Below are positions 20,089-30,050 of a DNA stretch of 64,000 bases, in pieces. Position 1 is the first letter of the stretch, and each line of letters starts with the position of its first letter. Both the position numbers and the translations under genes were made by a program. The notes under the pieces were generated by a model. That model was not told the origin of the DNA, ran no database searches, and saw only the letters and a list, made by a program, of their open reading frames with translations. Origin of the DNA: Thermoplasmatales archaeon (GTDB taxonomy: Archaea; Thermoplasmatota; Thermoplasmata; Methanomassiliicoccales; Methanomethylophilaceae); contig JAAYZC010000003.1 of NCBI GenBank assembly GCA_012515075.1, positions 1 through 64,000 on the forward strand. The letters run 5' to 3'.

Positions 20089-20822
20089 CGGTAAAACAGT
20101 ATCTTTTGGACATGATCGAGAACGGCACTGTCCATTTCGCCTTGATAGACCCCGATAAGCAGACTGCCGAAAAAGCCGCCGAGATAGCAGTTAAGGTAAA
20201 GGAAGCCGGCACGGATGCCGTGATGATCGGCGGATCCACCGGCGTTACCCAGGAGAATCTGGATGCCACCGCCAAGGCCATAAAGGATGCCACCGGGCTT
20301 CCAGTGATCTACTTCCCCGGCGGACCCAACGCCCTTTCGCGGCATGTCGACGCCATATTCTTCATGAGCATGGTCAACAGCAAGGACCTGAATATGGTTA
20401 TAGGCGCACAAAAATATGCGGCCCTGGCGATCAGGGACCTGGGGACAGAGCCCATATCTATGGGGTACATAATCGTGGAGCCCGGCATGAAGGTGGGCGA
20501 GGTGGGCAAGGCCGACCTGATCAGGCGCGACGACCTGGAAGGCGCCGCCAGCTACGCTCTGGCCTGCGAGTACCTGGGCATGAGCTTCGTGTATCTGGAG
20601 GCGGGCAGCGGCGCGGATGTGCCGGTGCCGCCCGAGATGATCGCCGCCGTGAAGGAGACGATAAGCATCCCTCTTATAGTAGGAGGGGGAATCAGAACGC
20701 CCGAAGCCGCAGAGGCGGCAAGGCTCGCCGGGGCGGACGCCATCGTAACCGGCACGTTCCTGGAGAGATGCTCGGACGGGTCCCGTCTCAACACTGTTAT
20801 AAGATCGGCCAAGGGGATATGA
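20085..20822 (+). CDS. Geranylgeranylglyceryl phosphate synthase
   Basis: LIDPDKQ, GGSTGVT, YFPGGPNALS, VGGGIRTPEAA; TIM-barrel PcrB/GGGPS family. Confidence 0.93.
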   Translation: MTVKQYLLDMIENGTVHFALIDPDKQTAEKAAEIAVKVKEAGTDAVMIGGSTGVTQENLDATAKAIKDATGLPVIYFPGGPNALSRHVDAIFFMSMVNSKDLNMVIGAQKYAALAIRDLGTEPISMGYIIVEPGMKVGEVGKADLIRRDDLEGAASYALACEYLGMSFVYLEAGSGADVPVPPEMIAAVKETISIPLIVGGGIRTPEAAEAARLAGADAIVTGTFLERCSDGSRLNTVIRSAKGI

Positions 20823-20829
20823 GAAAGAG

Positions 20830-21180
20830 GTGACAGAAATGGTATCATACAACACGCCCGTGTCCTACAACACGCCCATGTCGTTCACGCCCGAGGAGCT
20901 CGCGGTGGGCATAGACGCCGACCTGAAGGTAGCTGCCCGCAGGTTCCTCTGTCCGAAATGCGGCAGGGAGTTCAGTCTCTTCCAGTCCAGGGCCGTGGCC
21001 TGCAAGGCCTGTCCCAAAGCCAACCAGAGATGCCCCAACGTCAGATGCCCGCATTGTGACTCCGAGTTCCCCATCAACGGGTTCGTGGTCCAGTCCAAGG
21101 AAGAGGCCAGACGCATGAACGACTATTCGGATGGAGTCTTCAACAACTGGCAGAACGCCTACGGCAACAACCGCAGGTGA
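20830..21180 (+). CDS. Zinc-ribbon protein, unknown function
   Basis: CPKCG, CKAC, CPNVRCPHC motifs; GTG 20830 or ATG 20839 start. Confidence 0.55.
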   Translation: MTEMVSYNTPVSYNTPMSFTPEELAVGIDADLKVAARRFLCPKCGREFSLFQSRAVACKACPKANQRCPNVRCPHCDSEFPINGFVVQSKEEARRMNDYSDGVFNNWQNAYGNNRR

Positions 21181-21210
21181 TTCCACCGAGGGCGGTCCGA
21201 AAGATAATCA

Positions 21211-21615
21211 TTACGCTTCCCGATCTGAGCATTCCGTCAGGGCTTCCTCCTTCATTGTCCTTATCGTGAGTATGTGCACGGTTACGCAAAGCCCGACGAC
21301 CAGCAACAGCATGGGCATCCATCCTGAAAACGACAGGGCTACCGCCGAGATGGCCAGCACAGACCAGAGGAAGGTGAGCGATACGGCCTTCACCCGCAGG
21401 GGGACACCCACCTTGTCCTTGTAATTCCTGATGTAATGACCGAAATAGGGAGTAATCTCCAGCCATGCGCGAAGACGCGGGCTGCCTGTGGAGAAGCAGG
21501 CCGCCGCCAGCAGGACCAGAGGGGTCGTGGGGAGTATCGGGACCACTATCCCGACGGCCCCCACGGCAAGAGAGATACCCCCGGCGACCACCAGGAGCCT
21601 GTTCCTCAGGTGCAT
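21211..21615 (-). CDS. DUF454 (YbaN-like) inner membrane protein
   Basis: [31 protein letters not shown] signature. Confidence 0.85.
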   Translation of the reverse strand: MHLRNRLLVVAGGISLAVGAVGIVVPILPTTPLVLLAAACFSTGSPRLRAWLEITPYFGHYIRNYKDKVGVPLRVKAVSLTFLWSVLAISAVALSFSGWMPMLLLVVGLCVTVHILTIRTMKEEALTECSDREA

Positions 21616-23114
21616 TTGGTGGCTTCCTCTAGCTCTGCATGGCTCATCTTAGACAGCTCTATCACCCGAGGGAGGTCCAGGCCAAGAGCCTCGGTCATGC
21701 GCTCCCCGTACTCCCTGTCCGCCAGGTAGCAGTGAGCCGCATGGCGGTACTTCACATTCTGGGTGACCGGCGCTATGTCCGCCGCCGTGTTCGATATCAA
21801 CAGCCGCTTCTCGTTCTCGGGTATGAGCCTCCAGAGGTCCCCCGCCTGATAGAAGCAATCGTCCGTCGGATCGTCCTTGGGGTCGTAATGGTATATGTCC
21901 CCGTCGACCGAGAGAGGAGGCTCGCGGTAGGAGACCTGTTCCTTCCACTCGTCCATGCAGTTGGGCTCGTATCCTTTTGTGGATCCGTAGTTTCCATCCA
22001 CCCTCATCTTTCCATCACGGTGGTAGCTGTGTACTCTGCACTTCGCAGAGTTTACCGGGATCTGGTCGGCGTTGACCCCCAGGCGGTACCTCTGGGCATC
22101 CCCGTATGAGAAGAGCCTCCCCTGCAGGAGCTTGTCCGGCGACAGTCCTATGCCCGGGACAACGTGGGAGGGGTTGAACGCCGCCTGTTCCACATCCGCG
22201 AAGTAGTTGTCGGGATTCCTGTTTAGCTCCATGACGCCCACCTCTATCAGCGGGTACTCCTTCTTGCTCCAGACCTTGGTCACGTCGAACGGGTTCTCCC
22301 TGTGGTTGCGGGCCTGCTCCTCAGTCATTATCTGGAAGTACATGGTCCAGCGGGGGTAGTCCCCGCGTTCTATGGCCTCGTAGAGGTCCCTCTGGTGGCT
22401 CTCACGGTCAATCGAGACTGTATTGGCGGCCTCTTCGTTGGTCATGTTCTTTATGCCCTGCTGAGTCCTCATATGGAACTTCACCCAGAAGCGCTCGTTG
22501 TCCTCGTTGTACAGTGAGAATGTGTGGCTTCCGAAACCGTGCATGTGCCTGTAAGATGCGGGTATCCCGCGGTCGGACATCACGATGGTGACCTGGTGGA
22601 AGGCCTCCGGGAGCAGCGTCCAGAAGTCCCAGTTGTTCTGGGGGGAGCGGAGATTCGTCCTGGGATCGCGTTTAACCGCATGATTTAAATCGGGGAATCT
22701 GAGCGGGTCGCGCAGGAAGAAAACGGGGGTGTTGTTGCCCACCAGATCCCAATTACCCTCCTCGGTGTAGAACTTGACGGCGAAACCGCGTATGTCCCTC
22801 TCGGCATCCGCGGCCCCTCTCTCCCCCGCCACCGTGGAGAACCTGACGAATATGTCCGTCTCGTTCCCCTTCGCGAAAACCTTGGCCTTGGTGTAAGCGG
22901 ATACGTCGTGGGTGGCGGTGAACCTCCCGAATGCGCCGCTGCCTTTCGCGTGCATCCTCCTCTCCGGTATGACCTCCCGGTCGAAATGGGCAAGCTTCTC
23001 CATGAACCATAGGTCCTGGAGCATCATGGGTCCTCTCTGTCCTGCAGTCAGGGCGTTGGTGTTGTCGGACACCGGTGCTCCGACCTCGTTCGTGAGTTTC
23101 TTCTTCTCGTCCAT
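21606..23114 (-). CDS. katA: Heme catalase (small-subunit clade)
   Basis: [59 protein letters not shown]. Confidence 0.95.
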   Translation of the reverse strand: MDEKKKLTNEVGAPVSDNTNALTAGQRGPMMLQDLWFMEKLAHFDREVIPERRMHAKGSGAFGRFTATHDVSAYTKAKVFAKGNETDIFVRFSTVAGERGAADAERDIRGFAVKFYTEEGNWDLVGNNTPVFFLRDPLRFPDLNHAVKRDPRTNLRSPQNNWDFWTLLPEAFHQVTIVMSDRGIPASYRHMHGFGSHTFSLYNEDNERFWVKFHMRTQQGIKNMTNEEAANTVSIDRESHQRDLYEAIERGDYPRWTMYFQIMTEEQARNHRENPFDVTKVWSKKEYPLIEVGVMELNRNPDNYFADVEQAAFNPSHVVPGIGLSPDKLLQGRLFSYGDAQRYRLGVNADQIPVNSAKCRVHSYHRDGKMRVDGNYGSTKGYEPNCMDEWKEQVSYREPPLSVDGDIYHYDPKDDPTDDCFYQAGDLWRLIPENEKRLLISNTAADIAPVTQNVKYRHAAHCYLADREYGERMTEALGLDLPRVIELSKMSHAELEEATKCT

Positions 23115-23175
23115 AGGATACCTCTCCTGATGCATCGACTCGACGTCGACCCTGAAGATATCGCATCCAGTGGTT

Positions 23176-24837
23176 TTATAGCTGTTCACGCCGGGATCGC
23201 TTGCGTATGGCCACCAACCGGGGCGTCCTGTTCAGGACGGCCGCGAGATCCTCGGGTCTTGCGTAGGCCGCATCCGGTCCCGATTCGCAGGAAACCGCCC
23301 TGGCGATCGCACCTGACACCGCTTCTTCGACCAACGACCTCAGGGTCCGCGAACCGTCCGCCATCTCCCTGCAGGCCGACAGGGCATCGGCCAGAAGGGC
23401 CGTCTGCGCAGTGTCGAACAAGGCTGCCGACGGCACCCGGACCGAATCCGTGCCCACCTCCAGGGACCTGGTGCCCGACGGGCATACATGGACCTCCTTG
23501 CGCCCTTTGGAGAAGACGATGTTGTGCGCCATGGGATACCTGTCCGGTACAGACGGCTTGGACGGCGGGGAGTCCCTCTCCCTCTCTTGCACTCCCGCTG
23601 CGACGAAACCGTCGATCACGATGACCCTGTCGGCGGACTCTATGGCCTCCGTTGAGGAGGTTACGGCTATCGCGGAAGGCCCGCCGGATGAGGGTATGCT
23701 CTGGATTATCGGTATGAACGGTTCACTGCCTGCCGGTATCAGAAGCGACTTTGCGGATCCGGACGCTATTACGGAGGGTTCGGAGGTGTTCTCATCCAGT
23801 AGCAGAAGCCCCGAACCCGACTCGATCGCCTCCGAGGCCGCCACGGCCTGGGACATCGCCGAGGAAGTCCTCTCGGCGGTGAAAGACGAGGGATCGGGGC
23901 ATTCGCGACATCTTCTCACGAACCGGGACACGTCCACTCCTGATGCTGACCGTCCCTCCTCCCTGCGGATCATCACCGCGTCCGGACGGGTTATGACGAA
24001 CTCCCTCCCGTCCTCGGGTATGTGATCGTAGACTCCCGCGAGGATCGCTTCCAGGAACGAGGATTTGCCGTGGCCGGACCCCCCGCATACGATGGTGAGG
24101 CCCTCCGGTATCCCCAGGCCCCTTACGGGCTCCCCGTTCGGCACATCGATCGATATGACTGTATCCGCGGGGGCGTCGAATGGCACCGCGCCGGAGAGCG
24201 GCGCGAGACCGTCCTCCCTGCGGGGGAGGATTGAACCGCATGCCACGAAGGACACCAGCCCCATGCCTCCGAGGCGCGAGCGTATGCTGTCGGCGTTCTC
24301 GGCTGTAATTACGTGGCCGTAGACCTTCGACTGCTTGTACGCCCCGAAGAACATGGACTCGCGCACTATGGATGCGAGTCTCCCGAATATCATCTCCTCG
24401 GCAGCCCTGAAAGGTACGGTCTTACCGGCTGACGGAAGCACCGCTCTGAACCTCACCTCGATGTAATACGGTGTCAGTACCGCGGTGCCCCTGTCCAGGA
24501 TCTCCTGCCCAGGACGGGGGACCGATATCTCGCCTCCGGACGCTCCGGGCACGGGGGACTTGGCGTGCACCCTCGTGGACTCCCAGAACCGCCTGGCGAT
24601 CAGATCCCTCAGGGCTGTCTTCCGGGGGGCGCAGGAGTAAGCGTCCTGCGGGAACCCGGAACGGGAGAGCGGGACCCTCACCCTCATCCTGCTGTATCCT
24701 GAGGGATCGTTCTGGATGTCATCGAAAAACAAGGTGAAATCATCCAGGTCGAAGAATCCCTCGAGGGCCCTGTACTTCTGGAAGGACTTCCCGTCCGCGT
24801 TCCTGAGGGTCTTCACCAGGACCTCTTTGGAAGCCAT
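23176..24837 (-). CDS. Predicted ABC-class ATPase (DUF-type ABC_ATPase family)
   Basis: [14 protein letters not shown] Walker [10 protein letters not shown]; family-level similarity to ABC_ATPase proteins. Confidence 0.75.
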   Translation of the reverse strand: MASKEVLVKTLRNADGKSFQKYRALEGFFDLDDFTLFFDDIQNDPSGYSRMRVRVPLSRSGFPQDAYSCAPRKTALRDLIARRFWESTRVHAKSPVPGASGGEISVPRPGQEILDRGTAVLTPYYIEVRFRAVLPSAGKTVPFRAAEEMIFGRLASIVRESMFFGAYKQSKVYGHVITAENADSIRSRLGGMGLVSFVACGSILPRREDGLAPLSGAVPFDAPADTVISIDVPNGEPVRGLGIPEGLTIVCGGSGHGKSSFLEAILAGVYDHIPEDGREFVITRPDAVMIRREEGRSASGVDVSRFVRRCRECPDPSSFTAERTSSAMSQAVAASEAIESGSGLLLLDENTSEPSVIASGSAKSLLIPAGSEPFIPIIQSIPSSGGPSAIAVTSSTEAIESADRVIVIDGFVAAGVQERERDSPPSKPSVPDRYPMAHNIVFSKGRKEVHVCPSGTRSLEVGTDSVRVPSAALFDTAQTALLADALSACREMADGSRTLRSLVEEAVSGAIARAVSCESGPDAAYARPEDLAAVLNRTPRLVAIRKRSRREQL

Positions 24838-24839
24838 CC

Positions 24840-25286
24840 TCAGCCCTCTATGTCCAGCACTTTGAATCCGTTCTCGTCCGGAAGTCTGCGGGCGGCACCG
24901 CCTACAAGCTCCGTGACGGTAACCTCCATCACAAGCCAGACCACGATCCCGGACCGGAAGCACCCTGTGACGGACCGGCCCTCGCGGCCGCATGAACCGT
25001 GCATATGCATTAACGGCACACCCTCCTCATCCTCGAAGAGGGTGCCGGTCCCCGTAAGCTCGTGAGGTGCCTCGAGAACGTGATGCAGGGGTTCGACGGC
25101 GTGTCCCACGGGGACCTTGGGGCCCACTGTTATGACGGATCCCGTGTCGGCGCCGCCGACCGCTGTAAGCAGCGCGGATTTTATCCCCCGCTCGGCGGCG
25201 AAACGCTCAATCTCCACGTGCAGGATCTCGCCGGGCATAAGCCTCAGAATGAAAAACCTGCCTGCCGCGGCCTCCGTGGACCTCAT
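24840..25286 (-). CDS. PPC/DUF296 domain DNA-binding-like protein
   Basis: RFFILRLMPGEILHVEIERFAAERGIKSALLTAVGG; HMHGSCGREG. Confidence 0.75.
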   Translation of the reverse strand: MRSTEAAAGRFFILRLMPGEILHVEIERFAAERGIKSALLTAVGGADTGSVITVGPKVPVGHAVEPLHHVLEAPHELTGTGTLFEDEEGVPLMHMHGSCGREGRSVTGCFRSGIVVWLVMEVTVTELVGGAARRLPDENGFKVLDIEG

Positions 25287-25295
25287 GTGAATACC

Positions 25296-25760
25296 TCAGC
25301 GATACTTGCTGTACTTATCCAAAAGCCTGGAGATCCTGTCGGTCTCCTCTTTGGTCAGGTCGCCGCTGTCCAGGAACGTCCTGACGAACTCCTTTGCCTC
25401 CCTGGTCGACTGGCGTGATGCCTTGGCGATTACGGAGGCGAGGAACGAGGATGCCTTGGCCTCATCCATGGCTGAAGAGTCCAGTATCTCGTTCATGTCG
25501 TATTTGAAGGGGGCTAGCCTGTGCGTGTTGAGCATCGACTGCCTCTTAGCGGTCACTTTGACCTTCGGCCTAGGTTTCCTTACCGGTTTCTGGCCGTCCT
25601 TGTTTGCCGCAGGCGGGGGCGGAGAATGCCTGCGCGTGCTGTTAGAATAGTTGATACCCAAGTTTATAACTCCAATCCGTACAGGACACTTTTTTAAAGT
25701 ACTTAAATGTGATTGGCGTCCGCCACCGGACCCCCGTGAGGGCTGAGGCCCTCTTAACAA
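25296..25760 (-). CDS. Small conserved-type hypothetical protein (true start uncertain)
   Basis: Charged helical C-terminus with plausible codon usage; upstream part probably non-coding. Confidence 0.4.
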   Translation of the reverse strand: MLRGPQPSRGSGGGRQSHLSTLKKCPVRIGVINLGINYSNSTRRHSPPPPAANKDGQKPVRKPRPKVKVTAKRQSMLNTHRLAPFKYDMNEILDSSAMDEAKASSFLASVIAKASRQSTREAKEFVRTFLDSGDLTKEETDRISRLLDKYSKYR

Positions 25761-25778
25761 CTAAATACGAATGCCCCG

Positions 25779-26951
25779 ATGCTCCCGGTGATGGATGAGA
25801 CGTCCGCACCGGCCCCCGCCGGAAAGGGGGACAGGGCAATGACCGGCAGGACGATGGCGTTTTACTTCGTGATGCTCGCCGCCGCGGCCGCGCTCTTCGT
25901 TGTGAGCATATTCGTAGGGTCCGTCGGCGACACCATTGTCGCCGTCCCGGTGATGGTTATAATCGTCTCCACCATGGTCCTCGACAAGCGTGTCATACAC
26001 ATACCTCCGGTAATGATAGCCTTCCTCATATCCCTCATGTTCCTGGGAGTTGCCGGGAAGGTTCTGGGCGGAGGGACGCTGCTGAACCTGGCAGGGGATC
26101 TGATTGTCGGAGTGGCGCTGGGCCTCTGCGGCATAATGACGGTGTACATATTCACGAAGTCCCTTCCGGGGGCCCGCAATGAGACCCCGGCGCTTGTGTC
26201 AGCATTCTCCTTCTGCTTCGGGTTAGCCGCGTTCGCCTTATGGAAAGCCACGGAATTCTACATGAACCGCGCTTTCGGCCTCTTCGAAACGGAATCGTAC
26301 GAATCCATGATGTCGGAGATCGTGCTGGTGGGCGTCGGTGCGGCCTTCGTCTCCATCCTTTACTACGAGAACAAGCACATGGGCCTCTTCCAGCATACCG
26401 TGGACAGGTTCCTGGAGTCGAACTACGACACGATAGGGATGAAGAGAACGGACCAGGAGGAGGTCCTCACGCTTGCGAGGGAGGGGGAGAGCGACAGGCT
26501 TGAGTTCAAGTCCACCCTGCGCACCAACCTTCAGACGGGAGATAGGGACAAACGCATGGAGAAGGCTGTCCTCAAGACCGTCGTGGCATTCCTCAACACA
26601 GACGGAGGGACGCTGCTGGTGGGTGTATCCGACGACGGCACCGTGACAGGTGTGGACGAACACGATTTCGACAGCAGGGACAGACTCAACCTGCACTTCA
26701 CCAACCTGATATCCAGCCAGATAGGTAACGAGTTCCTGCCCTGCATAGGTTTCGACCTGGTCGACTTCGGCGAGAAGGCGGTCCTGAGGGTCGAATGCGG
26801 GAGGTGCGACCGTCCCGTGTTCCTGAAGGAGGGGGGCAACGAGATCTTCTTCGTTCGCTCTGGACCCTCCAGCGTGGAGCTTACCGGCATGGACCTGATA
26901 AACTACGTGAACAACAGGAGAAGGAACGGAAGATGGTTGAAAAGGGTTTGA
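25779..26951 (+). CDS. Multi-TM membrane protein fused to Schlafen AlbA_2-type domain
   Basis: N-terminal hydrophobic helices; ESDRLEFKSTLRTN ... VVAFLNTDGGTLLVGVSDDGTVTGVD AlbA_2 signature. Confidence 0.8.
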   Translation: MLPVMDETSAPAPAGKGDRAMTGRTMAFYFVMLAAAAALFVVSIFVGSVGDTIVAVPVMVIIVSTMVLDKRVIHIPPVMIAFLISLMFLGVAGKVLGGGTLLNLAGDLIVGVALGLCGIMTVYIFTKSLPGARNETPALVSAFSFCFGLAAFALWKATEFYMNRAFGLFETESYESMMSEIVLVGVGAAFVSILYYENKHMGLFQHTVDRFLESNYDTIGMKRTDQEEVLTLAREGESDRLEFKSTLRTNLQTGDRDKRMEKAVLKTVVAFLNTDGGTLLVGVSDDGTVTGVDEHDFDSRDRLNLHFTNLISSQIGNEFLPCIGFDLVDFGEKAVLRVECGRCDRPVFLKEGGNEIFFVRSGPSSVELTGMDLINYVNNRRRNGRWLKRV

Positions 26952-26964
26952 TGATGTATCGGAC

Positions 26965-27222
26965 TCAGTCCCCTTCCTCTCCCAGAGCCTTCTTGGCCTT
27001 GCTGAGGGACCTCGCGATGAGCAGCGTCGCCACCACGGCGATGATGGTCACCAACGTGGCATAGACGAAAAGCCCTATCAACTCGCCCCCCGTGTCGGGG
27101 AATACGGATTTTATGAGAGCCTTTATTGCATCGTTCCATGCCAGTGCCGCCACCAGACCGAACGCGGCGGTTATCAGGGCCACGGTCGTCTCCAAAAGCT
27201 GTACTTTGAATTTATTGCTCAT
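26965..27222 (-). CDS. DUF5654-like small membrane protein
   Basis: LLETTVALITAAFGLVAALAWNDAIKAL; two TM helices. Confidence 0.75.
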   Translation of the reverse strand: MSNKFKVQLLETTVALITAAFGLVAALAWNDAIKALIKSVFPDTGGELIGLFVYATLVTIIAVVATLLIARSLSKAKKALGEEGD

Positions 27223-27346
27223 TGGTTCACCTGTATAGGTAACCCCGTTACCAGGTATTAATCCCTTCGAGCAGCGGAGGGGGGAGGGGAGCCTGTGAAA
27301 CCGTTATTACCCGGCAGATGCGTGACGTGTTCCGGAGGCATCCGCT

Positions 27347-28183
27347 TTGGACATGGATTTCATAAAGGAGAACTGGAAAGAGAGCTGCAACGAGTCCTTC
27401 GTGTCCGGAGGGGCCCTGTGGGATTCCAGATCGTCGACTTTCGGGACGACGCCCGTGCCGGACCCCGCCACGGACGTCTTCGCCGGTCTGCTCGAAGAGG
27501 TATGCGGTCTGGATCCCGATAGCACGGAGTGCCTGGACATAGGTTGCGGCGCGGGGCAGTACTCCGTGTTCCTTGCAGGCCGCTCCCGGCGGGTTGTAGG
27601 AGTGGACGTCTCGCCCGGCATGATCTCCCGGGCGGAGAGGCTGGCCTCGGACAACGGGATCCCCAACGCCAGGTTCAGGGTCGCCGACTGGCTCAGGGAC
27701 CCTCCGGAAGCAGGCGACGGGCAGGTTTACGACGTGGTTATCGCCCGCATGACCCCCGCAGTATCCTCCTACGGCTCTTTCTCCAAGATGGTATCGTCCT
27801 GCAGAGGCCACGGATTCCTGACCAAGTATCTTAGGAGGGACGACATAAGATCCAGGGTATACGGTATGATGGGGCCCGTTCCGGTGGATCAGAAGGATGA
27901 TGTATCCTTCGCGGTGAACATGCTTTGGAACATGGGATACGACCCCCAGCTGCGCTACGAGAGGAGAAGGCACCGCTCCGAGCATGACGCGGGGGCGCTG
28001 ATCTCCGCTTACATGCTCGAGGCGGAGTCCGTAGGATCCGACCCCGAAACGGCGGCCAGCATAAGGAGCTTCCTCGAGTCCCTTTCCGAAGGAGGGGTGA
28101 TAGAGGAGGATTACCGCGCGGACCTGGTAACGGTCTACTGGGAGGGTCGTATCCCGGACGTCTTCCCGACGCGGGCACGATGA
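27347..28183 (+). CDS. Class I SAM-dependent methyltransferase
   Basis: CLDIGCGAGQYSVFLAGRSRRVVGVDVSPGMI motif I and II. Confidence 0.85.
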   Translation: MDMDFIKENWKESCNESFVSGGALWDSRSSTFGTTPVPDPATDVFAGLLEEVCGLDPDSTECLDIGCGAGQYSVFLAGRSRRVVGVDVSPGMISRAERLASDNGIPNARFRVADWLRDPPEAGDGQVYDVVIARMTPAVSSYGSFSKMVSSCRGHGFLTKYLRRDDIRSRVYGMMGPVPVDQKDDVSFAVNMLWNMGYDPQLRYERRRHRSEHDAGALISAYMLEAESVGSDPETAASIRSFLESLSEGGVIEEDYRADLVTVYWEGRIPDVFPTRAR

Positions 28184-28258
28184 TCCCCGAAGGAGACCTT
28201 CGATATTGCGGCATCCCGGAGATCTCAAGACCGGAGAGGCGCGCCTACGGGGGAGGTA

Positions 28259-28344
28259 TGGTGCGGGGGAAGGGATTCGAACCCCTGAATCACTAAGAAC
28301 AGAATCTTAAGTCCTGCGCCTTTGGCCAACTCGGCTACCCCCGC
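28259..28344 (-). tRNA. tRNA-Leu (UAA), CCA encoded
   Basis: Class II fold: acceptor GCGGGGG/CCCCCGC, anticodon loop CTTAAGA, variable arm, T-arm GGGGTTCGAATCCC. Confidence 0.93.
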
Positions 28345-28430
28345 TCGGCCCGTCCCCCCATCAACGGACCATTCTTTAATCTATTCTCTCCCGAGAACAC
28401 TATAATAACGGGTACGTCTTACGTCCAACC

Positions 28431-28829
28431 ATGTCGTACAGCGTGCCTGACGAGGACACCGTCGCGGATGCTATACTGATAGTCATGCACAAGAACCCCC
28501 AGATAGGGTCCCAGAACGAGATGCTGGAACTCGTCAGAAGAGAACTGAACAGACAGGGAGGGGACCACCGCATTAGCGGCGAGCGCATGAGGAGGATCGC
28601 CCTCAACAGGAAGATGGTCTCTCTGAGGATAGATTACCACGAGACCGACGACCCCGAGCTTCCCGAGAGGTGCCCCGTCTGTCAGAACCCCATGAGCCCT
28701 GTGACCAACCGCACTCTCGACGGCAGCATCACCGAGGTTAGAAGGAAATGCACGATGTGCCCGTACTCCGTGGGTTCCAGGAAGAGGATTCCGGGAAGGT
28801 ACGCCTTCAGCAAGAGGGGCCGGACGTGA
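28431..28829 (+). CDS. Archaeal conserved hypothetical protein with C-terminal zinc ribbon
   Basis: CPVCQNPM...CTMCPY motifs. Confidence 0.65.
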   Translation: MSYSVPDEDTVADAILIVMHKNPQIGSQNEMLELVRRELNRQGGDHRISGERMRRIALNRKMVSLRIDYHETDDPELPERCPVCQNPMSPVTNRTLDGSITEVRRKCTMCPYSVGSRKRIPGRYAFSKRGRT

Positions 28830-28833
28830 TACC

Positions 28834-29103
28834 ATGGACAGAGAGGATCGCATGTGTATGCTGGACAGGGCCTCCGGGATGCTTCTGGAGGCTGCCGATC
28901 TCATCGACGCCGCCATGCGCATGACCGGCTACACCGAATACGCGGGCACGGCCCGGACCATCAGGGAAAAGGCGCTGTCCGAAGAGGATGCCGGAAGCAT
29001 CCGCAACATGAGGAGATATCTGGAGGACGGACTCGACGGCGAAGACCCCGGATGGACCTGCCCACTCGACTCCGTTAAGAACCGCGACCTAAAAGATATA
29101 TGA
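28834..29103 (+). CDS. Small hypothetical protein
   Basis: Tightly spaced downstream of 28431..28829, plausible composition. Confidence 0.5.
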   Translation: MDREDRMCMLDRASGMLLEAADLIDAAMRMTGYTEYAGTARTIREKALSEEDAGSIRNMRRYLEDGLDGEDPGWTCPLDSVKNRDLKDI

Positions 29104-29138
29104 GCAAAGAGGATTGACACCGAGGAAGAGGGAATGCC

Positions 29139-30050
29139 ATGAAGATATGGGAGTTCGCTAAGGTCGAAGGGTCCAGCATTAAGGTGGACAAATGGGTCTC
29201 GGACACTATGGGGCTCATAGAAGGCGGGTGCGTGTACAGCACGCTCTTCAAGTACCCCATGAAGGGTCCGAAGATGTACGAGCTCATACTGTCGATGTTC
29301 CCCCAGGAGAACTACCGCACCCTGACCAAGGTCACCATGTACCTGCAGGACGTGCCCGGGGCCAGCGCTCAGGCCGCCCGCTTCCTGGCCGACAGGGGGA
29401 TCAACATCCTCAACTCGATATCCCTGAACGGCATATCGGACACCATAATCGTGTGGAAGATCCTGGCTGACCTCAACTTCACCGGAGAGGGCGACATAAT
29501 CAAGGAGAGGCTCGCGGAGCTCAAGGCCGCCAGGGACCCCTCGGTGGACAAGATCGACCACATAAGCGTCAAGGCCACGGACATCGGACGTGTGTTCCGC
29601 ACCGAGACCGCCCAGGCCCAGGACAAGATAGAGGTCAGGAAGGGTGCCCCCCAGACCCTCAAGGACGGCGCCTTCGACACGTCCAGGGAGTACGGTGACG
29701 TGCTTTCGGGGGTCGGGGACAGCAACGTCCTGATAACCATGGACTCCGAATCCTGGATACTGTCCATCACATTCTTCAGACCGGGCACCAGACTCGTGAG
29801 GCTTGGTCTGGACATACCCGACTGCCCCGGCGCGATCACTCAGGCCCTGGAGCTTCTGGCCTCCAAGGGGCTAAACCTGATCTCCATATTCAGCAAGGTG
29901 AAGATAGCCTATCAGACCATGTCACTGGAGCTTGTGGCCGACATCGGGGGCACGGACCTGACCGTCAGGGGGCTCGGGGACAGCCTGCCGGAAGAGATGA
30001 GCGGATTCAACGGAATATTCGAACTCACCGAATGCAGCGAACTTGAATGA
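29139..30050 (+). CDS. Double ACT-domain protein, putative regulator
   Basis: Two ACT-like segments (VTMYLQDVPGASAQAARFLADRGINILNS; LVRLGLDIPDCPGAITQALELLASKGLNLISI); ATGA overlap with acsB. Confidence 0.75.
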   Translation: MKIWEFAKVEGSSIKVDKWVSDTMGLIEGGCVYSTLFKYPMKGPKMYELILSMFPQENYRTLTKVTMYLQDVPGASAQAARFLADRGINILNSISLNGISDTIIVWKILADLNFTGEGDIIKERLAELKAARDPSVDKIDHISVKATDIGRVFRTETAQAQDKIEVRKGAPQTLKDGAFDTSREYGDVLSGVGDSNVLITMDSESWILSITFFRPGTRLVRLGLDIPDCPGAITQALELLASKGLNLISIFSKVKIAYQTMSLELVADIGGTDLTVRGLGDSLPEEMSGFNGIFELTECSELE

